Notes: generated by a model from the letters alone, not told the origin. A DNA stretch of 64,000 nt from Spirochaetaceae bacterium (GCA_002729885.1 PBUB01000004.1:1-64000), one strand, 5' to 3'. Shown: positions 19,640 through 30,348, numbered from the stretch's first letter. Numbers and translations are program-made.

Positions 19640-20089
19640 CTAGATAGATTCTCCCCCGGAGCAATCCTTGATCATCGTTTCCACATTCGTTTTGGCCAGG
19701 CTTTCATGCTGAATATAGCTTACTGGCAGCCCAATAACGGGAATGGCCAGAGCCTCTGGAAAAACGAAGTACAACAGGATACCGGTACTCGAAAGCACAA
19801 TGTTCGTGCTCTGATACTGATTGGATAGATCCTCATATCTCTGAAGTGAGTAATCGTAGGCTTTCTGGCAGGTTGCGCTCTGACGGGGCATGGAGGCCGG
19901 CGGCGTGGTCAGGCAACCGGTAAGATTCAGCAGTATTGAGAATACGGAAGTATAGAGAGTGGCTCTAATTACTGAGTAAGCTTTGGCGCTTTTTTTTCCC
20001 GGGCTATTCATTGCTTTGGCCAGATTCGAACTATGTTCGTATGGCACAGAGCCCAGGCAGGGGAAAGCAAAAAAGAACGGAATTTGCAT
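19640..20089 (-). CDS. hypothetical lipoprotein (paralogue of next gene)
   Basis: Lipobox-like LTGC; conserved central hydrophobic segment with EALAIPVIGLPVSY shared with 20115-20441. Confidence 0.6.
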   Translation of the reverse strand: MQIPFFFAFPCLGSVPYEHSSNLAKAMNSPGKKSAKAYSVIRATLYTSVFSILLNLTGCLTTPPASMPRQSATCQKAYDYSLQRYEDLSNQYQSTNIVLSSTGILLYFVFPEALAIPVIGLPVSYIQHESLAKTNVETMIKDCSGGESI

Positions 20090-20114
20090 AAGCAGGAGAA
20101 GCGGGCTTCATTCA

Positions 20115-20441
20115 TCAGATCTGACCCTTCGAGCACTCTTTCTGAAGCGCATTCATGTTTTCTTCTGTCTGCCCTTCAAAGTAGTAATAGCTTGCCGGGA
20201 TTCCGATAGCAGGGATGGCCAGTCCTTCAATGAATCCGAACCAGATTACGGCACCGGAATAGGAGATCACCCCATTGGAAAAGTGATAGCTATCGGCAAT
20301 CTCCTTCTGCCTGCGCCTGGCCTCATAATAATTCTCCAGACACTGAGTGGATTCATTGGGTGCCTTTTCTGGCAAAGTGGACAGGCAGCCAGGGCTGATT
20401 CCCAGAGCTGCGATGCAAAGTGCTTTCTTCCAGTGAAACAC
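20115..20441 (-). CDS. hypothetical lipoprotein
   Basis: Lipobox-like ISPGC; EGLAIPAIGIPASYYY; C-terminal KECSKG matching KDCSGG of the neighbour. Confidence 0.6.
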   Translation of the reverse strand: MFHWKKALCIAALGISPGCLSTLPEKAPNESTQCLENYYEARRRQKEIADSYHFSNGVISYSGAVIWFGFIEGLAIPAIGIPASYYYFEGQTEENMNALQKECSKGQI

Positions 20442-20504
20442 TCAGGAATGGACGAGTATTCGAAGTTTCAGGTTCATTCGCTTTTTTGAAGATAATCTGG
20501 AAAT

Positions 20505-20532
20505 AAGAAAGGCGCCTCCGGGGAGACGCCTT
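20505..20532 (-). terminator. probable rho-independent terminator of the 20599-22896 gene
   Basis: AAGGCG-CCTCC...GGAG-ACGCCTT inverted repeat (20509-20532) followed on the minus strand by TTTCTT. Confidence 0.6.
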
Positions 20533-20598
20533 GTTAAGCGGGACGATAGATCGTTCCGCGGTGTAGCAGGGTTGCCCGCAGAATCCGCAGGCCTCCTA

Positions 20599-22896
20599 TC
20601 AGTGTTCTGCGGAAGCAGCTTCTTTGGAAGCAAATCCACCGGAGATGGGACCGGTGCCGCCTTTCATGGAAGCAGCTACCAGTTCAGCAATATCCAGTAC
20701 TTTTACATCCTGCAGTTCAGTGTTTTTCACACCGTCTGAAATCATGATCATGCAGAACGGGCAGGCCGTAGCGATGGTATCAGCTCCTGTGTCGATGAGT
20801 TGCTGAGTTCGCTTGTTGTTTACTCGCTCATACTGCTCTTCCATCCACATTTGAGCTCCACCAGCGCCGCAGCACAGGGAAGTCTTGTGGTGGTCGGAAG
20901 CCTCGGCGATGTCCATACCCAGAGCAGCGCGAATGGTATTTCGGGGCTGCTCGTAAACATCGTTATATCGGCCCAGGTAGCAGGAATCGTGGTAAGTTCC
21001 ACGACGGTTTTGCATCTCCTCCACCGCTTTTTCATCCATTTCGATCTTGCCATCGTTGATCAGATCTTCGATGAAATCGGAATGGTGTTGAACATCGAAA
21101 TTGCCGCCAAATTGCGGATATTCATTCTTCAACGTATTGAAGCAGTGAGGACAGGCTGTTACGATTTTCTTAACATTATATCGATTTAGAGTCTCCACGT
21201 TGGTCTGGGCCAGCATCTGATAGAGATACTCATTTCCACCTCGACGAGCACTATCACCGGTACATCCTTCTTCCGTTCCCAGGATACCAAAGTTCACATT
21301 GGCAGCCTGCATTACCTTTACGAAGGAACGAGCGATGCTCTTGTTTCGATCGTCAAAGGAAGCGGCGCAACCGGTCCAGTACAGTACATCCACATTAGGA
21401 TCTTCTTCCAGGGTTTTTACTCCAAGGCCATCGGCCCAGTCCGCTCGAGTGTGAGCTCCCACACCCCAGGGATTGGAGTTATTCTCCATATTTACGAATG
21501 CATTCTGCAGTTCCTGAGGCATGCGGCTTTCGGCCAGCACCAGGTTTCTTCGCATTTCCAGGATAGCTTCCAGCTGGTTGTTTCCCACGGGGCAGGCCTC
21601 TACGCAGGCGGCGCAGGAGGTACAGGCCCAGAGTTCTTCGTCGGTGATGTAGGGATCGCCAATTACCGGAGAAGGAGCAGGGCCTTCCTCTGCGTTGTGG
21701 TTCATGATGGTGCTGGAATGATCCAGCATCGCATGCTTCAGATCCACCATGATCTTTTTTGGATCCAGAGGTTTGCCTGTTCGGTTGGCCGGGCACTCTA
21801 CTGTGCAACGGCCGCATTCAATACAGGAAAGTCCATCCACCATGCTGGTCCAGGGCAGTTCGGTTACATTTCCAGCGCCCCATACAGCGGTTTCGCTTTC
21901 CAGATCAATGTAGTTCATGGTCCCTACAGGCTGATCTTTGATCATAAAGAAGTTGATAGGAGCAAAGATCAGGTGCCCGTGTTTGGAGTTGGGAACATAG
22001 ATCATGAAGATATATACCGTCATGATATGAACCCACCAGGAGAAGTTTCGCACTGCTTCAGCTTCTACAGTGGAATCCATTCCCAGTAGACCCAGTAGCT
22101 TGAGCACTACGTTGTTTACCCAGCTAGCATGAGCGCCGGCATTCAGGCTTACCTGAGCGGCGGAGCCAATCAGTGTGGAAACCATGAGGGTTCCAATCAT
22201 TAGAATTACGATGGCGGATTGAGCGGACGGAATATCCAGACCTTTGGCTCGTCGAATCCAACGACGATAGGCGAAATATCCCAGACCGGTGAGCACCAGC
22301 AAAGAAAAGTTCTGAACCACTGCTTCGTAGATAAATGCACCGGAACCAATGATGATTGCGAAGCCTGCGCCGAATTCGGCCAGAAGCAGAAGGAGGAAGG
22401 CCCATTGAGCGCCTGCACTCTTTTGAGCGGAAAAGCCTTTTCCGATCTTCAGGTTAAAGTAGGCAACGAAAGTCAGTGCCATCAGTGCAATTACACCGGC
22501 CACAGCCAGCAATGCCTGACCTTCCGTGAGATTCAGTCCCAGATAGGTGAATTCAGGTATCCAGAATTCATATGGGTTCATGCCTGCTGCTTTAAAAAAG
22601 CTCCAGCCATTGCCGGCCACCATCTGGCTGGTTGTGTGAACTCCATAAATCACAAAGCCGTAGAAGATAAACGCATGCATTAGCCCACGCATGGGATGCT
22701 TGAAGAGTTTCTTCTGAAATAGAACGTTTAAAAGGAATGAGCGGAGCCTCGCCTCAATAGGTGCAAGGTTGTCCACTTTCTGACCTTTGGATGCCAGCTT
22801 TAGCCGGTAATATACGGCATATACAAAGGCAGCATTGGCCAGAGTGAAAACGGTGATATGAAAAATGTGGGTTAGTATGTCCCCGGTGGAAAGCAT
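20599..22896 (-). CDS. heterodisulfide reductase-like (Fe-S)-binding oxidoreductase, membrane b-type cytochrome fused to HdrD-like domains
   Basis: N-terminal multi-TM region, two 4Fe-4S motifs (CIECGRCTVECP; CTSCAACVEACP), two CCG-type domains (ACPHC, SLCCGAGG). Confidence 0.87.
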   Translation of the reverse strand: MLSTGDILTHIFHITVFTLANAAFVYAVYYRLKLASKGQKVDNLAPIEARLRSFLLNVLFQKKLFKHPMRGLMHAFIFYGFVIYGVHTTSQMVAGNGWSFFKAAGMNPYEFWIPEFTYLGLNLTEGQALLAVAGVIALMALTFVAYFNLKIGKGFSAQKSAGAQWAFLLLLLAEFGAGFAIIIGSGAFIYEAVVQNFSLLVLTGLGYFAYRRWIRRAKGLDIPSAQSAIVILMIGTLMVSTLIGSAAQVSLNAGAHASWVNNVVLKLLGLLGMDSTVEAEAVRNFSWWVHIMTVYIFMIYVPNSKHGHLIFAPINFFMIKDQPVGTMNYIDLESETAVWGAGNVTELPWTSMVDGLSCIECGRCTVECPANRTGKPLDPKKIMVDLKHAMLDHSSTIMNHNAEEGPAPSPVIGDPYITDEELWACTSCAACVEACPVGNNQLEAILEMRRNLVLAESRMPQELQNAFVNMENNSNPWGVGAHTRADWADGLGVKTLEEDPNVDVLYWTGCAASFDDRNKSIARSFVKVMQAANVNFGILGTEEGCTGDSARRGGNEYLYQMLAQTNVETLNRYNVKKIVTACPHCFNTLKNEYPQFGGNFDVQHHSDFIEDLINDGKIEMDEKAVEEMQNRRGTYHDSCYLGRYNDVYEQPRNTIRAALGMDIAEASDHHKTSLCCGAGGAQMWMEEQYERVNNKRTQQLIDTGADTIATACPFCMIMISDGVKNTELQDVKVLDIAELVAASMKGGTGPISGGFASKEAASAEH

Positions 22897-23010
22897 GCAA
22901 AAACTCCCGATTGCAGATGTTTGAATGTCTGGTAGTGACAGGGAATTTGAGTACAGGCCGGAAGTCCAGAAAAAAGCTGTGCAATGTGCCCCGATTTGGA
23001 AAATTGAGGC

Positions 23011-24108
23011 ATGCAGCTTTTCGCCAACGACACAACGGATTCCATCCTGAAGAAGGCTCTGGGCGGCAATCGAATTACTCCAGAAGAAGCCCTGGAACTC
23101 TATGAGAACGGGGACTATCTCAAGATACAGGCCGTGGCCAGGGAGCTAAGAAACCGAAAGGTATCACCTGCAATAGCCAGCTATACGGCCTTTCGCGTTG
23201 TTAACTATACAAACTACTGCAATGTGGAATGCAGTTTTTGCAGTTTCATGGATGAAATCGGCAACGGCAAGGGATATGTACTCTCCAAAGAAGAAGTTCT
23301 CCAGAAAATGGAAGAAGCGGTGGCCCAGGGAGCCGACCAGATGTTTCTGCAGGGAGGGGTTTACCCGGAATTATCCTTTGATTATTACCTGGAATTGATG
23401 CGGTATGTAAAAGAGAAGCTGGGTGGCAACATTCACATCCGGGCTTTTTCGCCGGTGGAATTGCGTAGCATGGCGGAGATTACCGGACGATCTCTGTCCG
23501 AGACACTCAGGGAGCTCAAGGATGCCGGACTGGATTCGGTTCCAGGGGCCGGTGCAGAGATTCTTACAGAGAGGATGCGTAAGATTCTTAGCCCCAAGAA
23601 AGCCACCACCGAGCAATGGGTGGAGGTGATGGAAACCTGTCACAATGAAGGCCTACCAGGGAGCGCCAATGTAGTATTTGGTTCGGAGGAAACCGCCAGT
23701 GAAGTGGTGGAACATCTGGATGTAATTCGCAAACTTCAGGATCGAACAGGGGGCTTCAGAAGCTTCATTCCCTGGACATTCCAGAAGCAGACCAAGAAAT
23801 TCTATGTACGGCCGGTACCGGCTCAGGAATATCTGAAAGTGCTGGGACTTTGCCGCATCTTTCTGGACAATATCGATCATATGGAAACCAGTCTGATGGT
23901 GCTGGGACAGGGAGTAGGGCAACTGGCTCTGCATTCCGGTGCCGATGATATCTCCTCAATCGTCATTGAAGAAAACGTACTTCGAAGCTACGGGATCAAA
24001 TCTGAAGAAAAGGCCCGGAAGTTTCTCCAGGAATCTGGATTCATCCCCGTACGCAGGGATCTACTCTACAACTACCGGGACATGCCGGACCAACGACAAT
24101 CGGCCTGA
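23011..24108 (+). CDS. mqnC: radical SAM futalosine-pathway enzyme, probable dehypoxanthine futalosine cyclase
   Basis: Radical [52 protein letters not shown], all MqnC/MqnE family hallmarks. Confidence 0.82.
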   Translation: MQLFANDTTDSILKKALGGNRITPEEALELYENGDYLKIQAVARELRNRKVSPAIASYTAFRVVNYTNYCNVECSFCSFMDEIGNGKGYVLSKEEVLQKMEEAVAQGADQMFLQGGVYPELSFDYYLELMRYVKEKLGGNIHIRAFSPVELRSMAEITGRSLSETLRELKDAGLDSVPGAGAEILTERMRKILSPKKATTEQWVEVMETCHNEGLPGSANVVFGSEETASEVVEHLDVIRKLQDRTGGFRSFIPWTFQKQTKKFYVRPVPAQEYLKVLGLCRIFLDNIDHMETSLMVLGQGVGQLALHSGADDISSIVIEENVLRSYGIKSEEKARKFLQESGFIPVRRDLLYNYRDMPDQRQSA

Positions 24109-24310
24109 GTTCTTTTTTTTGTCCAGGGAAGGCGATGCAGAAATAGTGTTTGCCAATGGGGCACTGCACTGTACGCTCCTGTCCTGGTCTGGACCAGAAT
24201 TCGCACATCTCTCCATGTCGGAGACCATGTCTGAAATTCAGGTTAGCCACGATGGCTGCGTTTGCAGCCCGTCAAAAAAAGAATCTTAGCTGCTGAGAGG
24301 AAGATCCGTA

Positions 24311-27124
24311 GTGGAATCCAGGGGAGATGTTCCCTTCCATAGAACTCTTCGATTTAAACTGCTGCTGGCCATCGTTGGCAGCCTGGGCATATTGTCTCTC
24401 TTTCTGATCCAGTACGGTTACAGCGTGGCCAGGGATGCCCTGGTAGAAGGAACTATCGAAGACCTCAAGCAAAGCACTCAGCTCGCTACAAATGAACTTC
24501 AATCCACACTGGATTTCTACGACCGTGGAATCCTGGATCGGCCCGAAGCGCTGGAGATCATCGACCGAAACCTGGCCGGTGAAATCAGGCAAATCCGAAT
24601 TCGCCTGGATGTGGAAGAGCTGGACCAGGTGCAGCGCTTATTTCCGGAAATCTTTCGCCGAGGCGAGCTGGATTGGATCGATCCGGTGATTCAGGATATG
24701 GACAATGCCAGCGAATTTCCTGGTATTAACGAAGAGCTGGATCATGGCAGCCCGGCGGTGCCCTTTCTTTACAGGGATGACCAGATCGGATGGTTATTGA
24801 ACCTGGATGGCCAGGCTGGACTTCTGATTACCGATCCTGAATTGAATCTTCGGCTTTTTAGAATCTATCTGCAGGCTGGCAGGGAACAGAAATCCAGGAT
24901 GGAGCGCATCCTGGATCTTCGCATAATGCGTGATCCTGCAACCGTTACTGTTCAGGCGGCGGGGGATGGGTATGTTTACGTGCTCACTCAATATACTCCT
25001 GGCTGGCTGCTTCCGGGAACCAGCTATCCGGAGGATTACAGCAGGCAGGCGATAAAGGATCGTATGGATGCTGGACTACCGCAGCTGGATACTCCTGCGG
25101 AAAAGCAGCGTTATATGGATCTGTATGGTTCCAGCGCCGAAGAACAGTACTACTTTATCCTGGAATTTATGCTACGGGATAATAATCCTCCCTTGCCCAT
25201 CTATGCAGTGGCCCATCCAAATCTGGGTTTCAGAAATGCAGACTCCATTGAATCCTACGGGGATCGCAGCGTTCGAAAAAAGAAGATCGGACGAGATTTG
25301 GCGGTGGCGGCCAACGGTGTTTACGAGTACTGGTGGAAAAATCCTGGAGAGAAAAAGGCACGCAAGAAGCTGGCGCATTACCGGAACTTTCACTGGGACA
25401 GCAAAGACGGTTCCTGGTCTGTGCGATGGGTTGTAAGTGCCGCCGCCTATGAAGACCAGGCATTTGCAGTGCTCAGCGATGTAAGGCTAAAAATCTATGT
25501 AGTCTCCGGCTTGCTGGCGCTGTTAACCGTTCTTGGTTTGCTCTATCTGTTTCGCACCTCGGTGCTGGCGGGATTCGAAGATCTTGTGACCGGCAGTCGA
25601 AACATTCTGAAAAAGAATTTCTATGTTAGAATTCCTGTAAGAGGCACCGACGAGATTTCCACTGTTGCCAGAGCCATGAATCTGGTGCTGGAGAAGGTAG
25701 GCGAAAGCCGAGAGCATGTTGAGAGTATTGCCAGAGAACTCAAGGTCAGGAGCAAATCGGAAAGCGACCTTCAGCAGTTAACCAGGGACCTATACGTTCG
25801 CTCGGCCATGGACATTCGTAGTCGCATGGAAGGGATGATCCGTGTGGCGGAAGCTCTGCAGGGGGCCCATTTTACTGACGGAGTGCTCAGAAGAGAAGTG
25901 GATACATTGCTTGAATCCGGCCTTCGATTGAGATCCTTCGTAAACGATTTCTATGAATTCTCGCTAATTCGCTCGGGCTCTATTCCACCGGCCCCTTCCT
26001 GTGTTCCTGTGGAACCGGCTGTGCATTTTTCCTTTAATCGGGCCCAGGAGATTGCTGAAGTTCAATCCAGTGTAAATCTAATCATGGCCAATCGCCATCT
26101 GCATCTGGATGTGGATCCTGTATTTCTGGAAGCCATCTTTGTGAATCTATTTCACTATTGCCTGGATCGTCAGAAGAAGGGCAGGCTGGATCTTGAGATT
26201 CAGGACCAGGGCCGCTGGATTGGCTTTCAGCTAACTCTTCGGGATACAGTAATGGACTCCCGGGAGGCTGTGGCTGCCTTTGATTTCTTTCTTTCTATAG
26301 TAGATAATCCCGGTGCAGGCACAGGGCTGGCTCTATGCCGACTCTGGATAGAGGCTATGGGAGGAAAGATCACACTTGCCAGCGAAAGCGATCTGGGAAC
26401 TCGATTCCTGTTTACCCTCCCTTCGCATCCGGGTCCAGGTGTTGATCCTGGCCAATTCGAACATACCCAGAATCTGGCATCCTATCTGGAATGGGCATCT
26501 CCTCGAGAAGATGAAGGGGATCGACTGGTATCCATACTTCCTCCCTGGACAATGAAGGAAGATGATCTGCAAAACTATGCCAGATTTTACGGAGAAGAAG
26601 AACAGCTTCGCGGAAGACTCTATTCAGGCAAAGATACGGAAGGCTATATGATTGTGCTTTCTGAGAGAGACCAGTCCTTGCAGAAGGCATACGATTTTCA
26701 GGATTCTGCTCTGGTGTATCAGCAGGCTCTTGGTCATAAAGGTCGATCCGCCGGAGCCCATTTTGTTTCCATGATGCGAGCCAGAGATCCCAAATTCCTG
26801 GCAGAGGTGCATCGGTGGCAGCAATGGTTATCGGTACCGTTTCTGATTGAGGGGGATATGGAAACTCCCGAGGAAGCGCTTCGCAGAAAGGTTCTGATTC
26901 TCAAAGATGAACAGAATCAGCAGCATGAATTCTATGAGCTCTACAGACCGGGAGATTATCTAAATCCACTGAGAAAAAAGACATTGCAGGACTTCGAAAA
27001 AGGCGTGGAAGAATTCTTCGCCAATCGCAGAGACCAGGCATTCTGGCTATTCGAGGAAGTGCTCCGGGAAGATCCATCGGATCGCGTGGCTTCCTCCTTT
27101 GCGTATCGCAATTTCTGGAAATAG
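24311..27124 (+). CDS. histidine kinase-like membrane protein with HAMP and degenerate kinase core
   Basis: N-terminal TM, large extracytoplasmic sensor, second TM and HAMP, HATPase-like GAGTGLALCRLWIEAMGGKITL G-box; canonical H-box His absent. Confidence 0.72.
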   Translation: MESRGDVPFHRTLRFKLLLAIVGSLGILSLFLIQYGYSVARDALVEGTIEDLKQSTQLATNELQSTLDFYDRGILDRPEALEIIDRNLAGEIRQIRIRLDVEELDQVQRLFPEIFRRGELDWIDPVIQDMDNASEFPGINEELDHGSPAVPFLYRDDQIGWLLNLDGQAGLLITDPELNLRLFRIYLQAGREQKSRMERILDLRIMRDPATVTVQAAGDGYVYVLTQYTPGWLLPGTSYPEDYSRQAIKDRMDAGLPQLDTPAEKQRYMDLYGSSAEEQYYFILEFMLRDNNPPLPIYAVAHPNLGFRNADSIESYGDRSVRKKKIGRDLAVAANGVYEYWWKNPGEKKARKKLAHYRNFHWDSKDGSWSVRWVVSAAAYEDQAFAVLSDVRLKIYVVSGLLALLTVLGLLYLFRTSVLAGFEDLVTGSRNILKKNFYVRIPVRGTDEISTVARAMNLVLEKVGESREHVESIARELKVRSKSESDLQQLTRDLYVRSAMDIRSRMEGMIRVAEALQGAHFTDGVLRREVDTLLESGLRLRSFVNDFYEFSLIRSGSIPPAPSCVPVEPAVHFSFNRAQEIAEVQSSVNLIMANRHLHLDVDPVFLEAIFVNLFHYCLDRQKKGRLDLEIQDQGRWIGFQLTLRDTVMDSREAVAAFDFFLSIVDNPGAGTGLALCRLWIEAMGGKITLASESDLGTRFLFTLPSHPGPGVDPGQFEHTQNLASYLEWASPREDEGDRLVSILPPWTMKEDDLQNYARFYGEEEQLRGRLYSGKDTEGYMIVLSERDQSLQKAYDFQDSALVYQQALGHKGRSAGAHFVSMMRARDPKFLAEVHRWQQWLSVPFLIEGDMETPEEALRRKVLILKDEQNQQHEFYELYRPGDYLNPLRKKTLQDFEKGVEEFFANRRDQAFWLFEEVLREDPSDRVASSFAYRNFWK

Positions 27125-27314
27125 GCATCGCTTCCTGGCCTCTGGTTTCCGAGGCTGGCATTGTCTAGATTTCCCTTGCGATGCGCGTTTCGCCTGCTTG
27201 AGATTGCAGCCCGGACCAGGGGAACGGCCGACTGAAATGCGCTTGCAGGCGGATTGGTCAGGACCGGCATGCTTCCTTCTGAGAAATGAACTTTGAACCT
27301 GGTTATCCAGGATT

Positions 27315-28445
27315 CTACCAGCTACCGGACGCTCCTCCGCCGCCAAAGCTACCACCACCGCCACTGAAGCTGCTGCCGGACGAAAAGGACGAAGAGGAAT
27401 AAGAACTGCTGGAATAGCTGCTGCCGCTGTAAGATCCGGAGGATGACATATCCGGTTCCCATTTCTCGGAAAGCTTTTTGCCCCAGTCTGTAAGTTGAAA
27501 GAGCAGCCGTAATCCTACAGTGCCGCCCAGAAACAGCCCCAGAAATAGCCAGAATGCAACAGAGCCAATGTCCGCTTCCACGGCAGCTGTTGCCAGGGAG
27601 GCACCTACAAATCCGGGAATCCAGCCTATAGCCACCAGGAAAATCCATCCGGTAGCACCCTCACCAAAGAACATGGCTCGAAAGAAGTATTGAGTCATCC
27701 AGATTGCGAAAGCCCCCATCCCGAGAAAGAAGATGAAACCAATGATCATGCCTACCCAGTCACCCAGATCCCGCCCCTCGGAGGGTTCTTCAGAGGGGGA
27801 CGGACTGGATTCTGTGGTATCAGTGGATTCGATGGAGTCGGTCGTCATCCCGGAGATTTCCGATGCAGGGCTTTCCGAAGTGGTTTCGGCCACCTGCTCT
27901 CCAATGACTGTGCCGGAAAAGCTACCCGTTCCGGACAGTTCATCGCTGGCTTCCGATGCCACGGGACTACCCAGGCGGTAAAGAATGCCGGATACTCCGT
28001 ACAGAATACCTTCACCAAAGTTCCCTTTCTTGAATTCTGGTACAATCCGGTTTTCGATGATGCGATTGGAATAAAGATCCGTCAGTTTTCCTTCCAGGCC
28101 ATAACCCACTTCTATACGAACCTTCCGATCGTTCTTTGCTACCAGGAGAAGCACTCCATTATCCTTTCCTTTCTGGCCGATTTTCCATTTTTCTACGACT
28201 CGCATGGAGTAGTCCTCTATCTCCAGACCTTCCAGGGAGTCTACTGTGAGCACCACTACCTGATCCGTGGTGGCTTCTTCATGTCTTTGCAGAAGGCTGG
28301 TTAATCTGGATTCGGTGGATGGTGGAATGATCTCAGCCAGGTCAACCACCCGACCGGTGAGGTCGGGAAGATCGTCTTCAGGCCTGGGATCGCAGGATAC
28401 CAGGAATAAAAAGAGAGGAACTAGAAATAGGGCAGCCCGGTTCAT
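27315..28445 (-). CDS. TPM domain protein with Gly/Ser-rich C-terminus
   Basis: VVDLAEIIPP...TDQVVVLTVDSLEG...GKDNGVLLLVAKNDRKVRIEVGYGLEG TPM motifs; C-terminal SGGGGSFGGGGASGSW. Confidence 0.87.
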   Translation of the reverse strand: MNRAALFLVPLFLFLVSCDPRPEDDLPDLTGRVVDLAEIIPPSTESRLTSLLQRHEEATTDQVVVLTVDSLEGLEIEDYSMRVVEKWKIGQKGKDNGVLLLVAKNDRKVRIEVGYGLEGKLTDLYSNRIIENRIVPEFKKGNFGEGILYGVSGILYRLGSPVASEASDELSGTGSFSGTVIGEQVAETTSESPASEISGMTTDSIESTDTTESSPSPSEEPSEGRDLGDWVGMIIGFIFFLGMGAFAIWMTQYFFRAMFFGEGATGWIFLVAIGWIPGFVGASLATAAVEADIGSVAFWLFLGLFLGGTVGLRLLFQLTDWGKKLSEKWEPDMSSSGSYSGSSYSSSSYSSSSFSSGSSFSGGGGSFGGGGASGSW

Positions 28446-28604
28446 TGGTGCAAATACTGAGGCTCTTTCCTCTGGAGGTCAACTGATTTAGGAGAAGAGC
28501 AGTGGTGCGATATGAGGACCCAGGCCAGCCATTGCGAAAATGGCATCCAGGCCAGCCACCGGGATCTTTGCGCTCTGGTAGATCGCCTGCAAGGGCCCAG
28601 GAGC

Positions 28605-29045
28605 TTACTTTTCTTCTCTCATTCCAAACATCCCGTTGCCCAGGAAATTCATTACCAGCTTGCCCTCCTGGTTTCTCAGCTCGGCCATGCCTTTTACGAT
28701 TCCAATGCCTTTACGAAATGGCTTGCATTCCGTGATTCTAAAATGTCCGGAAAGAGTATCTCCGGGTCTTACAGGTCTTTTCCAGCGAAGTTGGTCCACA
28801 CCCGGGCTTCCCATGCTGGCCGCTTTGTTTAGAATGGCATCCACATAAAGGCGCATGCAAATGGAAGCTGTGTGCCATCCGCTGGCGATAATGCCTCCGA
28901 ACATGGAGTCTCTGGCAGCTTCTTCGTCAATATGGAACGGTTGTGGATCGTACTTGCGGGCAAATTCTAGAATCTCCTCTTCCGTCACCGTATAGTTACC
29001 CAGCTCATACACAGAGCCCACTTCCATATCCTCGTAGTAGATCAT
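28605..29045 (-). CDS. MaoC-like dehydratase / hot-dog fold protein
   Basis: MIYYEDMEVGSVYELGNYTVTEEEILEFARKYDPQPFHIDEEAA and GIIASGWHTASICMRL match MaoC family; start at internal Met. Confidence 0.87.
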   Translation of the reverse strand: MIYYEDMEVGSVYELGNYTVTEEEILEFARKYDPQPFHIDEEAARDSMFGGIIASGWHTASICMRLYVDAILNKAASMGSPGVDQLRWKRPVRPGDTLSGHFRITECKPFRKGIGIVKGMAELRNQEGKLVMNFLGNGMFGMREEK

Positions 29046-29201
29046 GGTATGAATCTTTTCCAGTCGGATGAGACCGCAAGCAACATAATGATAGTTACAG
29101 AATGGAGGATACACCCGAATAATTTGTGAAAAAGGCCTGGATATACCTAGGTCCTGGAATGCCCGGCTTGACAGTGCAGAGCCCCGGGCTATCTAAAGTG
29201 C

Positions 29202-30290
29202 GTGTCCGAAAGTCAGAATATTCAGGAGTTTCCAGGACTATCCGGCCTGTTCATCAAGGAGCTGGATCTATTTCCTATTATCCTGGGACCGGGACACAAA
29301 ATCAAAGCGGTTTCCGGACGCTTGATCAAGCGGATGGGTTTTCGCTCTGAGGATATGCAGGGCGCCACAATTCTAAAGATCCTGGGCATAGAAGCCTTTC
29401 AAGAGCTCTTCATGCGTTCAGCGGATTGGAGCAGGCCCATCAAGAACTATCGATTGAAGCTGCGGGATGAGTCCGGTGGCAAACGGCTGTATCAGCTCTC
29501 CGGCTTCAAAAAGATTGATAACGGTCAGGACTTTTACTATCTGTTACTCCAGGACATTAACCTTCCGGAAGCAAATCTATCTACAGGCTTTTATGAAAAG
29601 GGAGTCAAAAGCCACGAGATTTTGAAGCCTTACGTATCCACTCACCTGGCTCACAGAGCCATGAGCGCAAGCCTGGCGGGCCTGGACCACATACCCAATG
29701 AAGAAAGGGAATTTACTTTTCTGTTCGCAGACCTGGTAAGCTATACATCCATCGCAGAGCGAACCAGTCCGGAAGCGATTCTGGAGATGCTAAATACATC
29801 CATTGGCGCTGCCTCATCCATAATCCTGCACAACCATGGCTTCGTAGATAAAATCATGGGGGATTCCATTTTTGCAGTCTTCGAAGATCCAGTGAACGCT
29901 CTACTGTCTGCCATCGAGATGCAAAAGCAGTTCAATCTGCTGAATCTGTTTCGTCTGAAAAGTGGCGAAGAGGAGATCAGCATTCGAATTGGAATCCACA
30001 CCGGAGAATGTATTCTGGGAAGCATTGGCGGCGATGGCTTTCTGGAACTTACTTTTATAGGGGATGCAGTGAACACGGCCTCCAGGCTGGAGAAGGCCTG
30101 CAAACCGTCCGCAGTACTGGTTTCAGAAAAGACAGCCAGCATGGTGGGCGAGAATGCCGGTTATCTAGAAACCATCGATTTGTCTGCTAAAGGTAAGTCC
30201 GAGCCATTAAAGGCGCACTATTTAAATAGAATCGAATTCGAAGGTCCCAAAGGCAAGATATCCATCGGTCTGGACGACGATCTATTCTAA
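29202..30290 (+). CDS. adenylate cyclase (class III) with N-terminal sensory domain
   Basis: FLFADLVSYTSI, DKIMGDSIFAVF, RIGIHTGECILG, FIGDAVNTASRLE; metal, Asn/Arg and K/D specificity positions all present. Confidence 0.88.
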   Translation: MSESQNIQEFPGLSGLFIKELDLFPIILGPGHKIKAVSGRLIKRMGFRSEDMQGATILKILGIEAFQELFMRSADWSRPIKNYRLKLRDESGGKRLYQLSGFKKIDNGQDFYYLLLQDINLPEANLSTGFYEKGVKSHEILKPYVSTHLAHRAMSASLAGLDHIPNEEREFTFLFADLVSYTSIAERTSPEAILEMLNTSIGAASSIILHNHGFVDKIMGDSIFAVFEDPVNALLSAIEMQKQFNLLNLFRLKSGEEEISIRIGIHTGECILGSIGGDGFLELTFIGDAVNTASRLEKACKPSAVLVSEKTASMVGENAGYLETIDLSAKGKSEPLKAHYLNRIEFEGPKGKISIGLDDDLF

Positions 30291-30348
30291 GAAGTATTGG
30301 CTGTCCTGGCAGGGTGGATGCGCCGGTTCCGGAGCAGGATTCAGATAA

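Noticed and set aside
24254-24278. GGCTGC-GTTT-GCAGCC hairpin considered as terminator
   Set aside because: Followed by an A-run, not a T-run, on the + strand, and no appropriate minus-strand gene uses it.
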